From: Pseudodesulfovibrio sp.
GTDB taxonomy: Bacteria; Desulfobacterota; Desulfovibrionia; Desulfovibrionales; Desulfovibrionaceae
Reading direction: 5' to 3'
NCBI GenBank assembly: GCA_016342345.1
Contig: JAEINO010000002.1
Location: 1-64,000, forward strand
Length of the DNA stretch: 64,000 nucleotides
Shown here: positions 8,718-17,479 of the stretch, piece by piece
How the letters are laid out: each line of letters starts with the position of its first letter
How positions within the stretch are numbered: position 1 is the stretch's first letter
Position numbers and translations under genes: made by a program
Notes under the pieces: generated by a model
Told to the model about the DNA's origin: nothing
Seen by the model: the letters and a program-made list of their open reading frames with translations, nothing else
Database searches by the model: none

Positions 8718-9290
8718 ATGAGATTGTTTGAAGACAATAATGAAAACAAAGTGTTCAAGGAACTAAAATGCAATAAGAAGCTGGAAAACAATGCATTCTA
8801 CAAGTGTACTTTTTCTAATTCTTCTTTTCAAAGCAGTCAGTTTGTCGGGTGTGACTTTGATAATTGTGAATTTATCAATTGCGATTTATCCCTCATTGAA
8901 ATTCATGGAGCCGTTTTTTCCGATGCCAAATTTATCGATTGTAAACTTTTGGGGATAAACTGGAGCAGTGCTGGCGGTTTTTTCTCAGCATCTTATACAG
9001 GATGTTCGCTCAACAATAATGCATTTGCAGATATGAATCTTTCCAAGTTCAAGTTTGAATCATGCAGTCTTGTGGAAGCCTTGTTTAGTAACGCGAAGAT
9101 GGCTTACGCTGTGTTTGACGATTGTGATCTGGGTGGCTGCCAATTTCATCAAGCAGATTTGAGCTTTGCAAATTTTTCAACTTCACGAAATTACTATATC
9201 AACGCAAGCACCAACACGCTTCACAAAACGGTTTTTTCTCTTCCCGAGGCTGTTTCTTTACTTAAGAATCTAGATATAGTGTTAGTATAG
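8718..9290 (+). CDS. Pentapeptide-repeat protein
   Basis: 190 residues made almost entirely of tandem pentapeptide repeats with Phe or Leu at the centre (FINCDLSLI, AVFSDAKFIDCKL, ADLSFANFS), which fold as a right-handed quadrilateral helix. A non-repeat patch (NWSSAGGFFSAS) breaks the solenoid mid-protein, and it closes with SLPEAVSLLKNLDIVLV. Size and layout resemble the Qnr/MfpA-like group, some of which protect DNA gyrase, but this role is not demonstrated by the sequence. Codon use is visibly more AT-rich than the neighbours, a sign of transfer. The ATG lies within an AGGATG context with a weak ribosome site. Confidence 0.85.
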   Translation: MRLFEDNNENKVFKELKCNKKLENNAFYKCTFSNSSFQSSQFVGCDFDNCEFINCDLSLIEIHGAVFSDAKFIDCKLLGINWSSAGGFFSASYTGCSLNNNAFADMNLSKFKFESCSLVEALFSNAKMAYAVFDDCDLGGCQFHQADLSFANFSTSRNYYINASTNTLHKTVFSLPEAVSLLKNLDIVLV

Positions 9291-9506
9291 AGAGTCTTTG
9301 ACTGCCATTGGTCAGGTACTGCAATGATCTGGCAGCTTCACCCGTTGTGGATTCATTTATGCGTGCTGTTTTTTTGTTGAGGGAATGAATGCTACGCTTC
9401 CAAACTCCATGCAAATGAGGTACTGCCGTTACTGTGCCCTCATGACTTTTCGTTGGGAAATTAGCCGCCTTGTCAGGGGCTTGCAGTGAACACAAGGAAA
9501 ATCTCA

Positions 9507-10316
9507 ATGGACTACTTTCAGACATTATCTCCGCTTACACAGGCGTTTCTGGCCACACTGTTTACATGGGGCATGACCGCGATGGGTGCTGCCGTTGTGT
9601 TTCTGGCCAAGGATATCAGCAAGCGCGTGCTGGACATCATGCTCGGCTTTGCCGGGGGCGTCATGATTGCAGCTAGTTACTGGTCGCTTCTTGCTCCTGC
9701 CATCGAGATGAGTGAACATATGGGAGTGTTCCGTTTTGTTCCTGCTGCCGCTGGATTCCTGATGGGTGCGGTCTTTTTGCGGCTGGTGGACATGTTTTTG
9801 CCACATCTGCATATCAACGCGCCCCGGTCCGAGGCAGAGGGCGTGGACACGAACTGGAACAGCTCGATTCTGCTGGTGTTGGCCATCACCTTGCACAACA
9901 TTCCCGAAGGCCTTGCCGTGGGCGTGGCCTTTGGTGCAGTGGCCGCCGGATTTGATTCTGCCACCATGGGCGGGGCCATTGCCCTTGCCATTGGCATCGG
10001 CATTCAGAATTTCCCGGAAGGCACAGCTGTTTCCGTTCCATTGCGCAGGCAGGGATTCTCACGCCTCAAGAGTTTCATGTACGGTCAGGCTTCGGGCATT
10101 GTCGAACCCATTGCCGCCGTAATAGGGGCCGCGGCGGTTTTTTATGCCAAACCATTGCTGCCATATGCCCTGGCCTTTGCTGCCGGGGCCATGATCTTTG
10201 TGGTCGTGGAGGAGGTCATCCCGGAATCTCAGGCCTCGGGTTATGGAGATCAGGCCACCATGGGTTGCATTTTCGGTTTCACGATCATGATGATTCTCGA
10301 TGTTGCCCTTAGTTGA
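9507..10316 (+). CDS. ZIP-family divalent metal transporter
   Basis: 269-residue inner-membrane protein with about eight helices. The metal-site helices are visible: ITLHNIPEGLAVG (about 129-141, HNxPE) and IGIGIQNFPEGTAV (about 168-181, QNFPEG). This is the ZupT/GufA-like pattern for zinc or iron uptake. A loop with HLHINAPR may bind metal. I prefer the ATG at 9507 because AAGGA sits eight bases upstream; a GTG 21 bases earlier is possible. It is followed 105 bp later by a ZnuA-like protein on the same strand, pointing to zinc or manganese. Confidence 0.92.
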   Translation: MDYFQTLSPLTQAFLATLFTWGMTAMGAAVVFLAKDISKRVLDIMLGFAGGVMIAASYWSLLAPAIEMSEHMGVFRFVPAAAGFLMGAVFLRLVDMFLPHLHINAPRSEAEGVDTNWNSSILLVLAITLHNIPEGLAVGVAFGAVAAGFDSATMGGAIALAIGIGIQNFPEGTAVSVPLRRQGFSRLKSFMYGQASGIVEPIAAVIGAAAVFYAKPLLPYALAFAAGAMIFVVVEEVIPESQASGYGDQATMGCIFGFTIMMILDVALS

Positions 10317-10420
10317 TCCGGCTGGGCGATGTCCCGGACCAGGACATTTTTTCAGAGTGCATTGAAGAGGCGCGATCGAAAGCGCAAGTATTTCAGATTA
10401 ACGAGTGGAGCAAGATAGAT

Positions 10421-11302
10421 ATGGTTGTCAAAAAATGGTTTGTTCTCATTTTCCCCATTCTGATTCTGTTGTTTGCCGTGTCGAGCATGGCCGCATCGTT
10501 CCCTGTCACGGTTTCCATTGCGCCGCTCAAGTTTTTTGTTGAGCGGATTGGTGGTGAACGGGTTGATGTCACGGTGATGGTCCCGCCTGGAGCCAGCCCT
10601 GCGACCTATGAACCGAAATCGCGCCAGATGGCTGCCTTGACTCGCTCCAAGCTGTTTCTTGCCATAGGGGTTCCGTTTGAGCGGGCCTGGTTGCCGCGCA
10701 TGCGGGATACAAACCCTGGCATGGACGTGGTCATGGTAAACTCAGGCATCAAGCCGTTGTATATGGCCTCCCATCATCATGAAAAAGTGGGTCATGTGGT
10801 CAAGAAGCATGAGGGTATCCCTGATCCACATGTCTGGACATCCCCTGCCTCGGCCCGGATCATGGCACGTGTCATCCTTTCCGCATTGGTTCAGGCCGAC
10901 CCCAAGGGAAGCAGCAAATATAATGAGAACCATGGCCATTTGCTGGCGGAAATAGATGCGCTGGACAGTGATCTGAGACGGCTTCTTGAAGACAAGCGGG
11001 GGACGCGGTTCATGGTGTATCATCCCGCATGGGGCTATTTTGCCCGGGATTACGGTCTGGTTCAAATGCCTGTTGAACTCGAAGGCAAGGAACCCGGTCC
11101 GAGGGAGTTGGTGCAAATCATCAAGATGGCAAAAAAGAATGGAATCCGTGTTGTCTTTGCCCAGCCGCAGTTTTCGGAAAAGTCCGCACGAATCGTGGCT
11201 GGAGCCATAAAAGGCAAGGTTGTTCTGGCTGATCCCATGGCTGAGGATTGGGCGAATAATTTGCGCCATGTCGGGCGGTCATTTCATGAAGCCCTTCGTT
11301 GA
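10421..11302 (+). CDS. ZnuA-like zinc/manganese ABC substrate-binding protein
   Basis: 293 residues with a signal peptide (hydrophobic LIFPILILLFAVSSMAA). Cluster A-I features are PVTVSIAPLKFFVERIGG, VPPGASPATYEP, and DPHVWTSPASAR, the DPHxW metal-ligand motif. A short His-rich loop (SHHHEKVGHVVKKH, about 118-132) precedes it, as in zinc-type members. The expected ZnuB permease and ZnuC ATPase genes are absent nearby, so this protein either works with a distant transporter or passes metal to the upstream ZIP carrier. The start was moved to the ATG at 10421, which gives a proper signal peptide. Confidence 0.9.
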   Translation: MVVKKWFVLIFPILILLFAVSSMAASFPVTVSIAPLKFFVERIGGERVDVTVMVPPGASPATYEPKSRQMAALTRSKLFLAIGVPFERAWLPRMRDTNPGMDVVMVNSGIKPLYMASHHHEKVGHVVKKHEGIPDPHVWTSPASARIMARVILSALVQADPKGSSKYNENHGHLLAEIDALDSDLRRLLEDKRGTRFMVYHPAWGYFARDYGLVQMPVELEGKEPGPRELVQIIKMAKKNGIRVVFAQPQFSEKSARIVAGAIKGKVVLADPMAEDWANNLRHVGRSFHEALR

Positions 11303-11339
11303 CATCCTGTGAGACAATCGTTCTCAATGAATTTTAATT

Positions 11340-12626
11340 CTACCTGAAATCAACGGTTTCCGGGCCATTGCCCATGTTCACCGTTGCCAAAACTTCAGGG
11401 GTCTCGCTGACGACTCGTCCTCGTCGGATGACAAAGAGTCGTGTCGGGTGCAGCCTGAGGGCTTCCATCCTTGATGTGGCCTGGAGGATCACCATGTCCG
11501 CATTGCAACCGGCTTCCAGGCCGTACCCTTTCAGACCGAGAGTTTGTGATGCATTCACGGTCACTGCATCAAACAGCAAATTTTGCTGATTAACGCCGGT
11601 CATGTGCAGGGCATGCGCTCCCATGTGGGCAACTTCCAACATGTCGTGGGTTCCCATGGGATACCACGGGTCCATGATATCGTCGTGTCCCAGGGAAACA
11701 TTGATGCCATGATCCATGAGTTCGGGAACCCGCATCAGGCCGCGCCGTTTGGGATAGGTGTCGTGTCGGCCCTGGAGGTTCATGTTGACCAGCGGGTTGC
11801 ACACGCAGTTCATGTTCGCCTCGGCCATGAGGGGGAGGAGCTTGGAAACGTAGTAGTTGTCCATGGAATGCATGCTTGTCAAATGCGATCCGGTAACGCG
11901 GCCTTGCAACCCGAGCCGTTGTGTTTCAAAGGTCAGCGTTTCGATATGCCTTGAATGAGGGTCGTCTGATTCGTCACAATGCATGTCCACCATAAGGCCT
12001 CGCGCGGCAGCCAATTCGCACAGCATGGCAACGGATTTGCGTCCGTCTTCCATGGTTCGTTCGAAATGAGGGATGCCGCCGACCACATCCACACCCTTGT
12101 CCAGTGCTCTGCACATCAGGCTCACGCCATTCTCGCTGCGAAGCAAACCGTCCTGGGGGAAGGCCACCAGTTGGATATCTACCAGGTCTTTCATTTCATC
12201 GCGCACCTCAAGAAGTACATCCACGCCCATGAGAGTCGGGTCTGTGGTGTCCACATGGGTACGAATGGCGAGATTCCCCTTGGCAACGGACCAGCGCAGC
12301 AGCTTGAGGGCGCGGGCCTTGATTGCTTCGGGTGTCAGGTCCGGCTTGAGTTCACCCCATATTCGGATTCCTTCCAGCAGGGTCCCGGACTGATTGAGTC
12401 GCGGCAGCCCCATGGAAAGAGTGGCGTCCATGTGAAAATGGCTGTCCACAAAGGGTGGAGTGACCATGTATCCCTTGGCATCGATTGTCTGCATGGCTTC
12501 GGCCTCCAGAGAGGGGGAGACTTCCATAATTCGGCCATCATGGCAGGCAATGTCAACAAGAGGGGAATTGTTTCCGATTGTGGCGTTTTTGATAAGGAGA
12601 TCAATCATCATGCCATGGTACGGCAT
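11340..12626 (-). CDS. codA: Cytosine deaminase-like amidohydrolase
   Basis: 428 residues of the CodA-type metal-dependent amidohydrolase fold. Metal and catalytic motifs appear in order: DSHFHMD (HxH), THVDTT, HCDESDD, GSHLTSMHS, and GHDDIMDP. In CodA enzymes these bind one iron or zinc and deaminate cytosine to uracil. Related members deaminate isoguanine or other heterocycles, so the exact substrate is less certain than the family. No codB permease is adjacent. The start may be one of the in-frame ATGs five or six codons later; neither has a strong ribosome site. Confidence 0.88.
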   Translation of the reverse strand: MPYHGMMIDLLIKNATIGNNSPLVDIACHDGRIMEVSPSLEAEAMQTIDAKGYMVTPPFVDSHFHMDATLSMGLPRLNQSGTLLEGIRIWGELKPDLTPEAIKARALKLLRWSVAKGNLAIRTHVDTTDPTLMGVDVLLEVRDEMKDLVDIQLVAFPQDGLLRSENGVSLMCRALDKGVDVVGGIPHFERTMEDGRKSVAMLCELAAARGLMVDMHCDESDDPHSRHIETLTFETQRLGLQGRVTGSHLTSMHSMDNYYVSKLLPLMAEANMNCVCNPLVNMNLQGRHDTYPKRRGLMRVPELMDHGINVSLGHDDIMDPWYPMGTHDMLEVAHMGAHALHMTGVNQQNLLFDAVTVNASQTLGLKGYGLEAGCNADMVILQATSRMEALRLHPTRLFVIRRGRVVSETPEVLATVNMGNGPETVDFR

Positions 12627-12701
12627 GTTGCAGGAGATGGAAAGCTACTCTCGTGAGTATAATCGTGTCGTGTCTGTTTTGTTTTTTCGTAAAGTGCAGA
12701 C

Positions 12702-12743
12702 AAAAAGACGCAGACCACGAGGGAGAGGGGGCTGCGTCTTTTT
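12702..12743. terminator. Bidirectional terminator
   Basis: AAAAAGACGCAG pairs perfectly with CTGCGTCTTTTT. Flanking A and T runs let it act in both directions; on the minus strand it ends the 51-residue ORF transcript. Confidence 0.8.
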
Positions 12744-12808
12744 CATTGGTCCGAGGGGCGAAACTGGGGAGAGTACCCCACGGAACCTGTGTTCTGTTGG
12801 AAAAATTA

Positions 12809-12964
12809 TTATGTAAGTTGACCTACACCCATTCCTATGAGGATGGACACTCCGACCCAGACAATGGCCTTGCATGCTCCTGCCAGACGGCTTTGGGTCA
12901 GGGTTGTTGAGTCTTCTGCCTGAAGCAGATACAACCAATCAAATGTTTTCTTGCCCTTTCGCAT
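12809..12964 (-). CDS. Small membrane protein, 51 residues, divergent from LysR
   Basis: Starts at an ATG behind a near-perfect ribosome site (AAGGAGG, five bases from ATG). The N-terminal half is polar (KGKKTFDWLYLLQAED), the C-terminal half is one hydrophobic helix (AIVWVGVSILIGMGVG). A terminator follows. It faces the LysR gene across about 175 bp, the usual layout for a LysR target. No family recognised. A second LysR in this window also faces a tiny ORF with a C-terminal helix. Confidence 0.65.
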   Translation of the reverse strand: MRKGKKTFDWLYLLQAEDSTTLTQSRLAGACKAIVWVGVSILIGMGVGQLT

Positions 12965-13139
12965 AGCCACCTCCTTGCTTGTCTGTGGCATATTGATGAA
13001 ATCGTTTCAGCAACCGGCCATGTTTGTAGGAACAATGTATTAATAGGCACACACCGAAAAACGGTCCAATAGCAATGCGTGAAGTCTACCATAACAAATA
13101 CCGATTGCTCTGCCGACTTAATGGTAATAGGTAGGCCCC

Positions 13140-14042
13140 ATGGAACTGTATCAGATAAGATCATTCATGGCCGTGGCTGAAGAGGGCAACCTGACCAAGG
13201 CTGCCGTGCGCATTCATGCCAGCCAGCCAGCCGTGAGCGCACATGTGAAGGCGTTGGAGGAAGAGCTCGGCGTGTCCTTGTTCGTGCGTACTTCACGCGG
13301 CATGTGCCTGACCGAGGCGGGCAAGGGGCTTTTGCCAAAAGCGGATGTCCTGTTGCATGCTGCCGAGGACATGATGAACCAGGCCAAGTCCTATCGTGAG
13401 GAATTGACTGGAGAACTCAAGGTGGGTCTGAATACCGACCCGGAATTTTTGCGTATTACCGACCTCATCGATGCCATGGCAGCGGCCCATCCAAAGCTCA
13501 GGCTCAGGCTTATGCAGAATTCGTCCGGCGTCATTCTCAGATACGTTCGTGACCGGCAATTCGATGCCGGATTTTCCTTTTTCGATACTCCGTATGCCGA
13601 AGTCTCCGCGATCAAACTCTGCGAAATTCCCGTGCGTATAGTTGCTCCGGCTGCATGGGCTGACAGGGTCAGAGATCGCTCCATTGACCAGTTGGCACGT
13701 ATGCCGTGGGTCAAACCGGACATGGACTGTCCCTTCATGAAAATCATGGATGGCGTGTTCGAGGATTCAGGAATCCTGATAACCGACTACATCGAGGCTG
13801 ATTCCGAAGACGTCATTCGCCAGCTGGTTGCATCCGGCAAAGGCCTTTCGCTTCTCAAGCAGAATGATGCAAACGCCATGGTCAGGGAAGGCAGTGCCAT
13901 AATCTGCGATGCAGGGCCTGTGCTGTCGTTGGGCATCAGCTTCAATTACGCCAAGAGTCGTGAAAATGATCCGCTTGTCCGTGCTCTGCGCGAAGCCATT
14001 GCCCAGGTTTGGCAGGATGAGGCGTGTGAGTGTGTGGTTTAG
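13140..14042 (+). CDS. LysR-family transcriptional regulator (copy 1)
   Basis: 300 residues. The N-terminal winged helix-turn-helix is clear: MELYQIRSFMAVAEEGNLTKAA, then ASQPAVSAHVKALEEELGVSLF (recognition helix), RTSRGMCLTEAG. The effector domain begins with LKVGLNTDPEFLRI. It is a close paralogue of the LysR protein at 15156: both share the MELYQ start, the ASQPxVSAHxKALE helix and a VGLNTDxEyLRI strand. Likely autoregulated and controlling the divergent 51-residue ORF (inference from layout). Confidence 0.93.
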   Translation: MELYQIRSFMAVAEEGNLTKAAVRIHASQPAVSAHVKALEEELGVSLFVRTSRGMCLTEAGKGLLPKADVLLHAAEDMMNQAKSYREELTGELKVGLNTDPEFLRITDLIDAMAAAHPKLRLRLMQNSSGVILRYVRDRQFDAGFSFFDTPYAEVSAIKLCEIPVRIVAPAAWADRVRDRSIDQLARMPWVKPDMDCPFMKIMDGVFEDSGILITDYIEADSEDVIRQLVASGKGLSLLKQNDANAMVREGSAIICDAGPVLSLGISFNYAKSRENDPLVRALREAIAQVWQDEACECVV

Positions 14043-14060
14043 TTCTCGCGTAATGAGAGC

Positions 14061-14103
14061 AAACAGAAAGGCCCCGACTCGATGAGTCGGGGCCTTTCTG
14101 TTT
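14061..14103. terminator. Strong bidirectional terminator
   Basis: A 20-bp perfect stem (AAACAGAAAGGCCCCGACTC and its complement) with a 3-nt loop lies between the convergent LysR and rubrerythrin genes, with A/T-rich flanks on both sides. Confidence 0.9.
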
Positions 14104-14120
14104 GAAACGTGCGAGTGAAC

Positions 14121-14618
14121 CTAGTCCACTTTTTTGTATGCCTTGGGAGCCGCGCCGCAGATGGGGCATTTGTCCACAGGTTGACCGTCCTGAGTGTGGC
14201 CGCATACCGAGCAGATGTAGAATTCTGCATTCGCAAAAGTATCACCACTATCCTGAAGAGCAGTGGTATACAGTTTCGCGTGAATTTTTTCGGCTTCATT
14301 GGCGAATCCGAAGTAGCGCAATACAGCGTTTTCACCCTCGGCCTTGGCGTCGTCCATCATTGCCGGGTACATGGAATTGAATTCAAAGGTCTCACCCTCG
14401 ATGGCAGCCTTGAGATTCTCCTCGGTGGAACCAATGCCCTTCATCAGACGCAGGTGGGCATGGGCGTGGATGGTCTCGGCAGCGGCAGCAGCGCGAAACA
14501 GCTTGGCAACTCCTGGTTTTCCTTCGCTTTCGGCTTTTTCGGCAAAGGCAAGATATTTGCGATTGGCCTGGGATTCACCGGCAAAGGCCTCTTTCAGATT
14601 TTCTAAAGTCTTGCTCAT
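14121..14618 (-). CDS. Rubrerythrin
   Basis: 165 residues. The N-terminal ferritin-like four-helix domain carries the di-iron ligands in LKEAFAGESQANRKYLAFAEKA and AAAAETIHAHAH, with the second pair around EGETFEFNSMYP and FANEAEKIHAKLY. A C-terminal rubredoxin-type domain has CSVCG and CPICG, binding one FeS4 iron. Rubrerythrins reduce hydrogen peroxide in anaerobes using electrons from rubredoxin. The start lies behind AAGGAG with eight-base spacing; longer upstream frames lack support. Located between the two LysR modules. Confidence 0.97.
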   Translation of the reverse strand: MSKTLENLKEAFAGESQANRKYLAFAEKAESEGKPGVAKLFRAAAAAETIHAHAHLRLMKGIGSTEENLKAAIEGETFEFNSMYPAMMDDAKAEGENAVLRYFGFANEAEKIHAKLYTTALQDSGDTFANAEFYICSVCGHTQDGQPVDKCPICGAAPKAYKKVD

Positions 14619-14750
14619 GTGTATCTCCTTGAAATTGGATTTTAAATAACCGTGGCCTTTTGTAACGAAGTATTGGGATGTGTTCAAGAAAAAAGTGATA
14701 ATAATTACTAAATAGCAGGCAATATGATTGGACTTCACGCGCAAATACAA

Positions 14751-14802
14751 GAGCCGCCTTTGTCTGGGTGGAAAGGATGGAAATCCCAGACAAAGACGGC
14801 TC
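14751..14802. terminator. Long hairpin downstream of the 54-residue ORF
   Basis: An 18-bp inverted repeat, GAGCCGCCTTTGTCTGGG and its complement with one mismatch, with a 16-nt loop. It lies between the small ORF and rubrerythrin on the minus strand. There is no clean T run, so the terminator role is an inference. Confidence 0.5.
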
Positions 14803-14839
14803 TAACCCGCTATATAAGGGGAGCTTGGCTCCCGGAAAT

Positions 14840-15004
14840 TTATGCGCTTCTGGTAAAAAGCGTGAGCGCAAACGCGGCCACGGCGGCGGCAGCGGTTGCA
14901 CTGTAGCGTCTGACGTTTATCTTGCGGGGCCGGGCGCGTTCGGGACGGGTTGCCTTTTCGCGAAGTGCCATCATGATCAGTCTGCAATCAGAATCCATAC
15001 TCAT
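14840..15004 (-). CDS. Small Arg-rich protein with C-terminal hydrophobic segment, 54 residues
   Basis: ATG behind AAAGGAG. The N-terminal half is polar, then strongly basic (REKATRPERARPRKINVRR), and the C-terminal 20 residues are hydrophobic (AAAAVAAFALTLF). It faces the second LysR gene across about 150 bp, mirroring the 51-residue ORF and the first LysR. No family recognised. It could be a tail-anchored membrane peptide. Confidence 0.55.
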   Translation of the reverse strand: MSMDSDCRLIMMALREKATRPERARPRKINVRRYSATAAAAVAAFALTLFTRSA

Positions 15005-15155
15005 TTGATTTCTCCTTTCCTATGTCGTCTTGTGGACGTTTCTCCATACATGCACATCTACGGAAGTTGTTGTAACCAATCCAATTGTTTTGTTTGATGC
15101 AGTTGTTCGGAAAAATTGATTGCACCTAAAACCCTGAGCGTTTAGACAAGGAGGT

Positions 15156-16034
15156 ATGGAACTCTATCAGCTCAAGACATTTGTGGTTGTTGCCGAAGAA
15201 GGTCATCTGACCCATGCCGCGGAACGTTTGCATGCCAGCCAACCCACGGTGAGTGCGCATATCAAGGCTCTCGAAGGGGAGCTTGAGACCAAGCTGTTCA
15301 TCCGCACGCCCAAGGGAATGCAGTTGACAGAAGCTGGTTGCCGCCTTGAACGCAAGGCCCGAGACGTGCTCAGGGCAGCCAGTGACCTGAAGCTTGAGGC
15401 CCGAAGCATGGGAGACGAGTTGGTCGGTGACGTTTCTGTCGGGTTGAATACCGATGCGGAATATCTGCGTATTGTTCCACTTCTCACGTCCCTTGGCGAG
15501 GATCATCCCAAGATTACGATGCAAATTCAGCAAAGTGCCAGCGCGCCTGTTCAGGGGCTTATTCGTGAAGGCAAGCTCGATTGCGGATTCATCTTTGGGC
15601 CCCCGCGTCGGTCCGATATCGTTGCCATCCGTTTGGAAACCACCCAGTTTTTCGTGGCCGTACCCGATGTCTGGAAAAAACATATAGACGGAGGTCTGGC
15701 AGCCTTGGCCGAACTTCCGTGGATAATGGACCCCAGCGACAACCCTCTTCAATTGCTGGTCAATCCGTTTTTTTCATCCCGAGGTCTCAAACCTTCCGGC
15801 CAACTTGAGGTTGATGGGGACGAAGTCATCCGTGTGCTTGTGGCAGCAGGAAAAGGCGTATCATTTCTCCGCGAGAACGAACTCAAGGCCGCCAACAGAA
15901 TAGGAAAGGTTCACGCTGTTCCCTTTGACGAGCTTGCAATCGATCTCAATTTTGTGTGTATGCAACGCCGCGATCAGGACCCGGTCATGCGGGCGGTCAT
16001 TGATCACGTCCGCAGGGTATGGGAATTGGAATAG
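15156..16034 (+). CDS. LysR-family transcriptional regulator (copy 2)
   Basis: 292 residues, same architecture as the regulator at 13140 and clearly paralogous to it. Helix-turn-helix: MELYQLKTFVVVAEEGHLTHAA, ASQPTVSAHIKALEGELETKLF. Effector domain opens VSVGLNTDAEYLRIV. It starts 7 bases after AAGGAGGT. The effector pockets differ enough (for example FGPPRRSDIVAI here) that the ligands are probably not the same. Downstream lies purD, about 95 bp away on the same strand. Confidence 0.93.
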   Translation: MELYQLKTFVVVAEEGHLTHAAERLHASQPTVSAHIKALEGELETKLFIRTPKGMQLTEAGCRLERKARDVLRAASDLKLEARSMGDELVGDVSVGLNTDAEYLRIVPLLTSLGEDHPKITMQIQQSASAPVQGLIREGKLDCGFIFGPPRRSDIVAIRLETTQFFVAVPDVWKKHIDGGLAALAELPWIMDPSDNPLQLLVNPFFSSRGLKPSGQLEVDGDEVIRVLVAAGKGVSFLRENELKAANRIGKVHAVPFDELAIDLNFVCMQRRDQDPVMRAVIDHVRRVWELE

Positions 16035-16129
16035 CAGCGTCTGGTCCGTACGCTGTCCAACCTCGCCCTTGATAATTTCCCTTTTTTTTCTTACACCGTG
16101 ACCATTCCGTAAACATCAAAGAGGCACTC

Positions 16130-17407
16130 ATGAAAATATTGGTCATAGGCTCTGGCGGACGTGAACATGCATTGTGCTGGAAGCTCGCCCAGAACCCCAA
16201 GGTTGAAAGAATTCTGTGCGCACCGGGCAACGGTGGTACAGCCCAGATCGGCGAGAACATTGCAATCAAGGATGACGACATTCCCGCGCTGGTCGCTCTG
16301 TCCAAGGAAAAGCAAGTCGATCTGGTTGTGGTCGGACCCGAGATGCCTCTGGTTCTCGGTCTGGAAAACGCGCTGAGACAGGAAGGCATTCCCTGTTTTG
16401 GCCCCAGTGCCTATCCCGCAAATCTCGAAGGTTCCAAGGCTTTTTCCAAGAATGTCATGGCTGACGCCGGAGTGCCGACTGCGCCCTTCCGTGTCTTTGA
16501 CGAATTTGATCAGGCTGTGGCCTTTATCAAGGAAAAAGGCGCGCCAATCGTGGTCAAAGCCGATGGGCTGGCCGCAGGCAAGGGCGTTGTTGTGGCCTCC
16601 ACCGAAGAGGAAGCCATTGAAGCCGTTGAAGACATGATGGTCAGGCAATCCTTTGGCGCAGCAGGAGAACGTGTGGTCATCGAGGAAGTCCTCAAGGGTG
16701 AGGAAGCCTCGTTTTTGGCTTTCTGCGATGGCATTAACTACGCGCTGCTTCCGTCTAGCCAGGACCACAAGGCCATTTACGAAGGTGATACCGGTCCCAA
16801 CACAGGCGGCATGGGTGCCTATTCCCCGGCCCCGGTTCTTCCAAAGGAAAAATACGTCGAGACTGCGGAATTGTGCATCAAGCCGATTCTCAGGCATCTG
16901 GCGGCCAAGGGCGAGCCCTTCAAAGGGGTGCTTTATGCCGGTCTGATGTACACGGAAGATGGGCCGTCAGTCCTTGAATACAACGTTCGGTTCGGTGATC
17001 CGGAATGCCAGCCATTGCTTATGCGCCTGGAGACTGATCTGCTCACGATCATGTTTGCCTGTATTGACGGCAAGCTCAATCAGATCGAGGTCAAATCCTC
17101 CACGCAGACCGCCTGCGGCGTGGTCATGGCTGCCGAGGGGTATCCGGGTGCCTATCCCAAGGGCATGGAGATAATAGGGCTGGAAGAAGCCGATGCCATG
17201 GAGGGAGTCAAGACTTTTCAGGCCGGAACCAAGCTCGTGGATGGCAAGGTCATTACAACTGGCGGGCGAGTGCTCTGCGTGACGGCTCTGGGTGACGATC
17301 TGGCCGAAGCACAGAGGAAGGCATATGAAGCCGTGGCAAAAATTCACTTTGATAAAAGTTATTATCGACGCGACATTGCAGACAAGGGACTGAAACGGTT
17401 GAAATAG
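16130..17407 (+). CDS. purD: Phosphoribosylamine-glycine ligase
   Basis: 425 residues, full length. Catalyses step two of purine synthesis: phosphoribosylamine + glycine + ATP to GAR. The start MKILVIGSGGREHAL is the family signature. The ATP-grasp domain includes VKADGLAAGKGVVVA and GDTGPNTGGMGAYSPAP (about 212-230), with metal ligands in VLEYNVRFGDPECQ. Followed by purE 72 bp later in the same direction. Confidence 0.97.
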   Translation: MKILVIGSGGREHALCWKLAQNPKVERILCAPGNGGTAQIGENIAIKDDDIPALVALSKEKQVDLVVVGPEMPLVLGLENALRQEGIPCFGPSAYPANLEGSKAFSKNVMADAGVPTAPFRVFDEFDQAVAFIKEKGAPIVVKADGLAAGKGVVVASTEEEAIEAVEDMMVRQSFGAAGERVVIEEVLKGEEASFLAFCDGINYALLPSSQDHKAIYEGDTGPNTGGMGAYSPAPVLPKEKYVETAELCIKPILRHLAAKGEPFKGVLYAGLMYTEDGPSVLEYNVRFGDPECQPLLMRLETDLLTIMFACIDGKLNQIEVKSSTQTACGVVMAAEGYPGAYPKGMEIIGLEEADAMEGVKTFQAGTKLVDGKVITTGGRVLCVTALGDDLAEAQRKAYEAVAKIHFDKSYYRRDIADKGLKRLK

Positions 17408-17479
17408 ATTGAGCGAAGGGTTGAGGGGAAGAGAATAGGGCACTGTGCGTTCACGTTGGTAGGTCGTTAGGAGAGAAAT

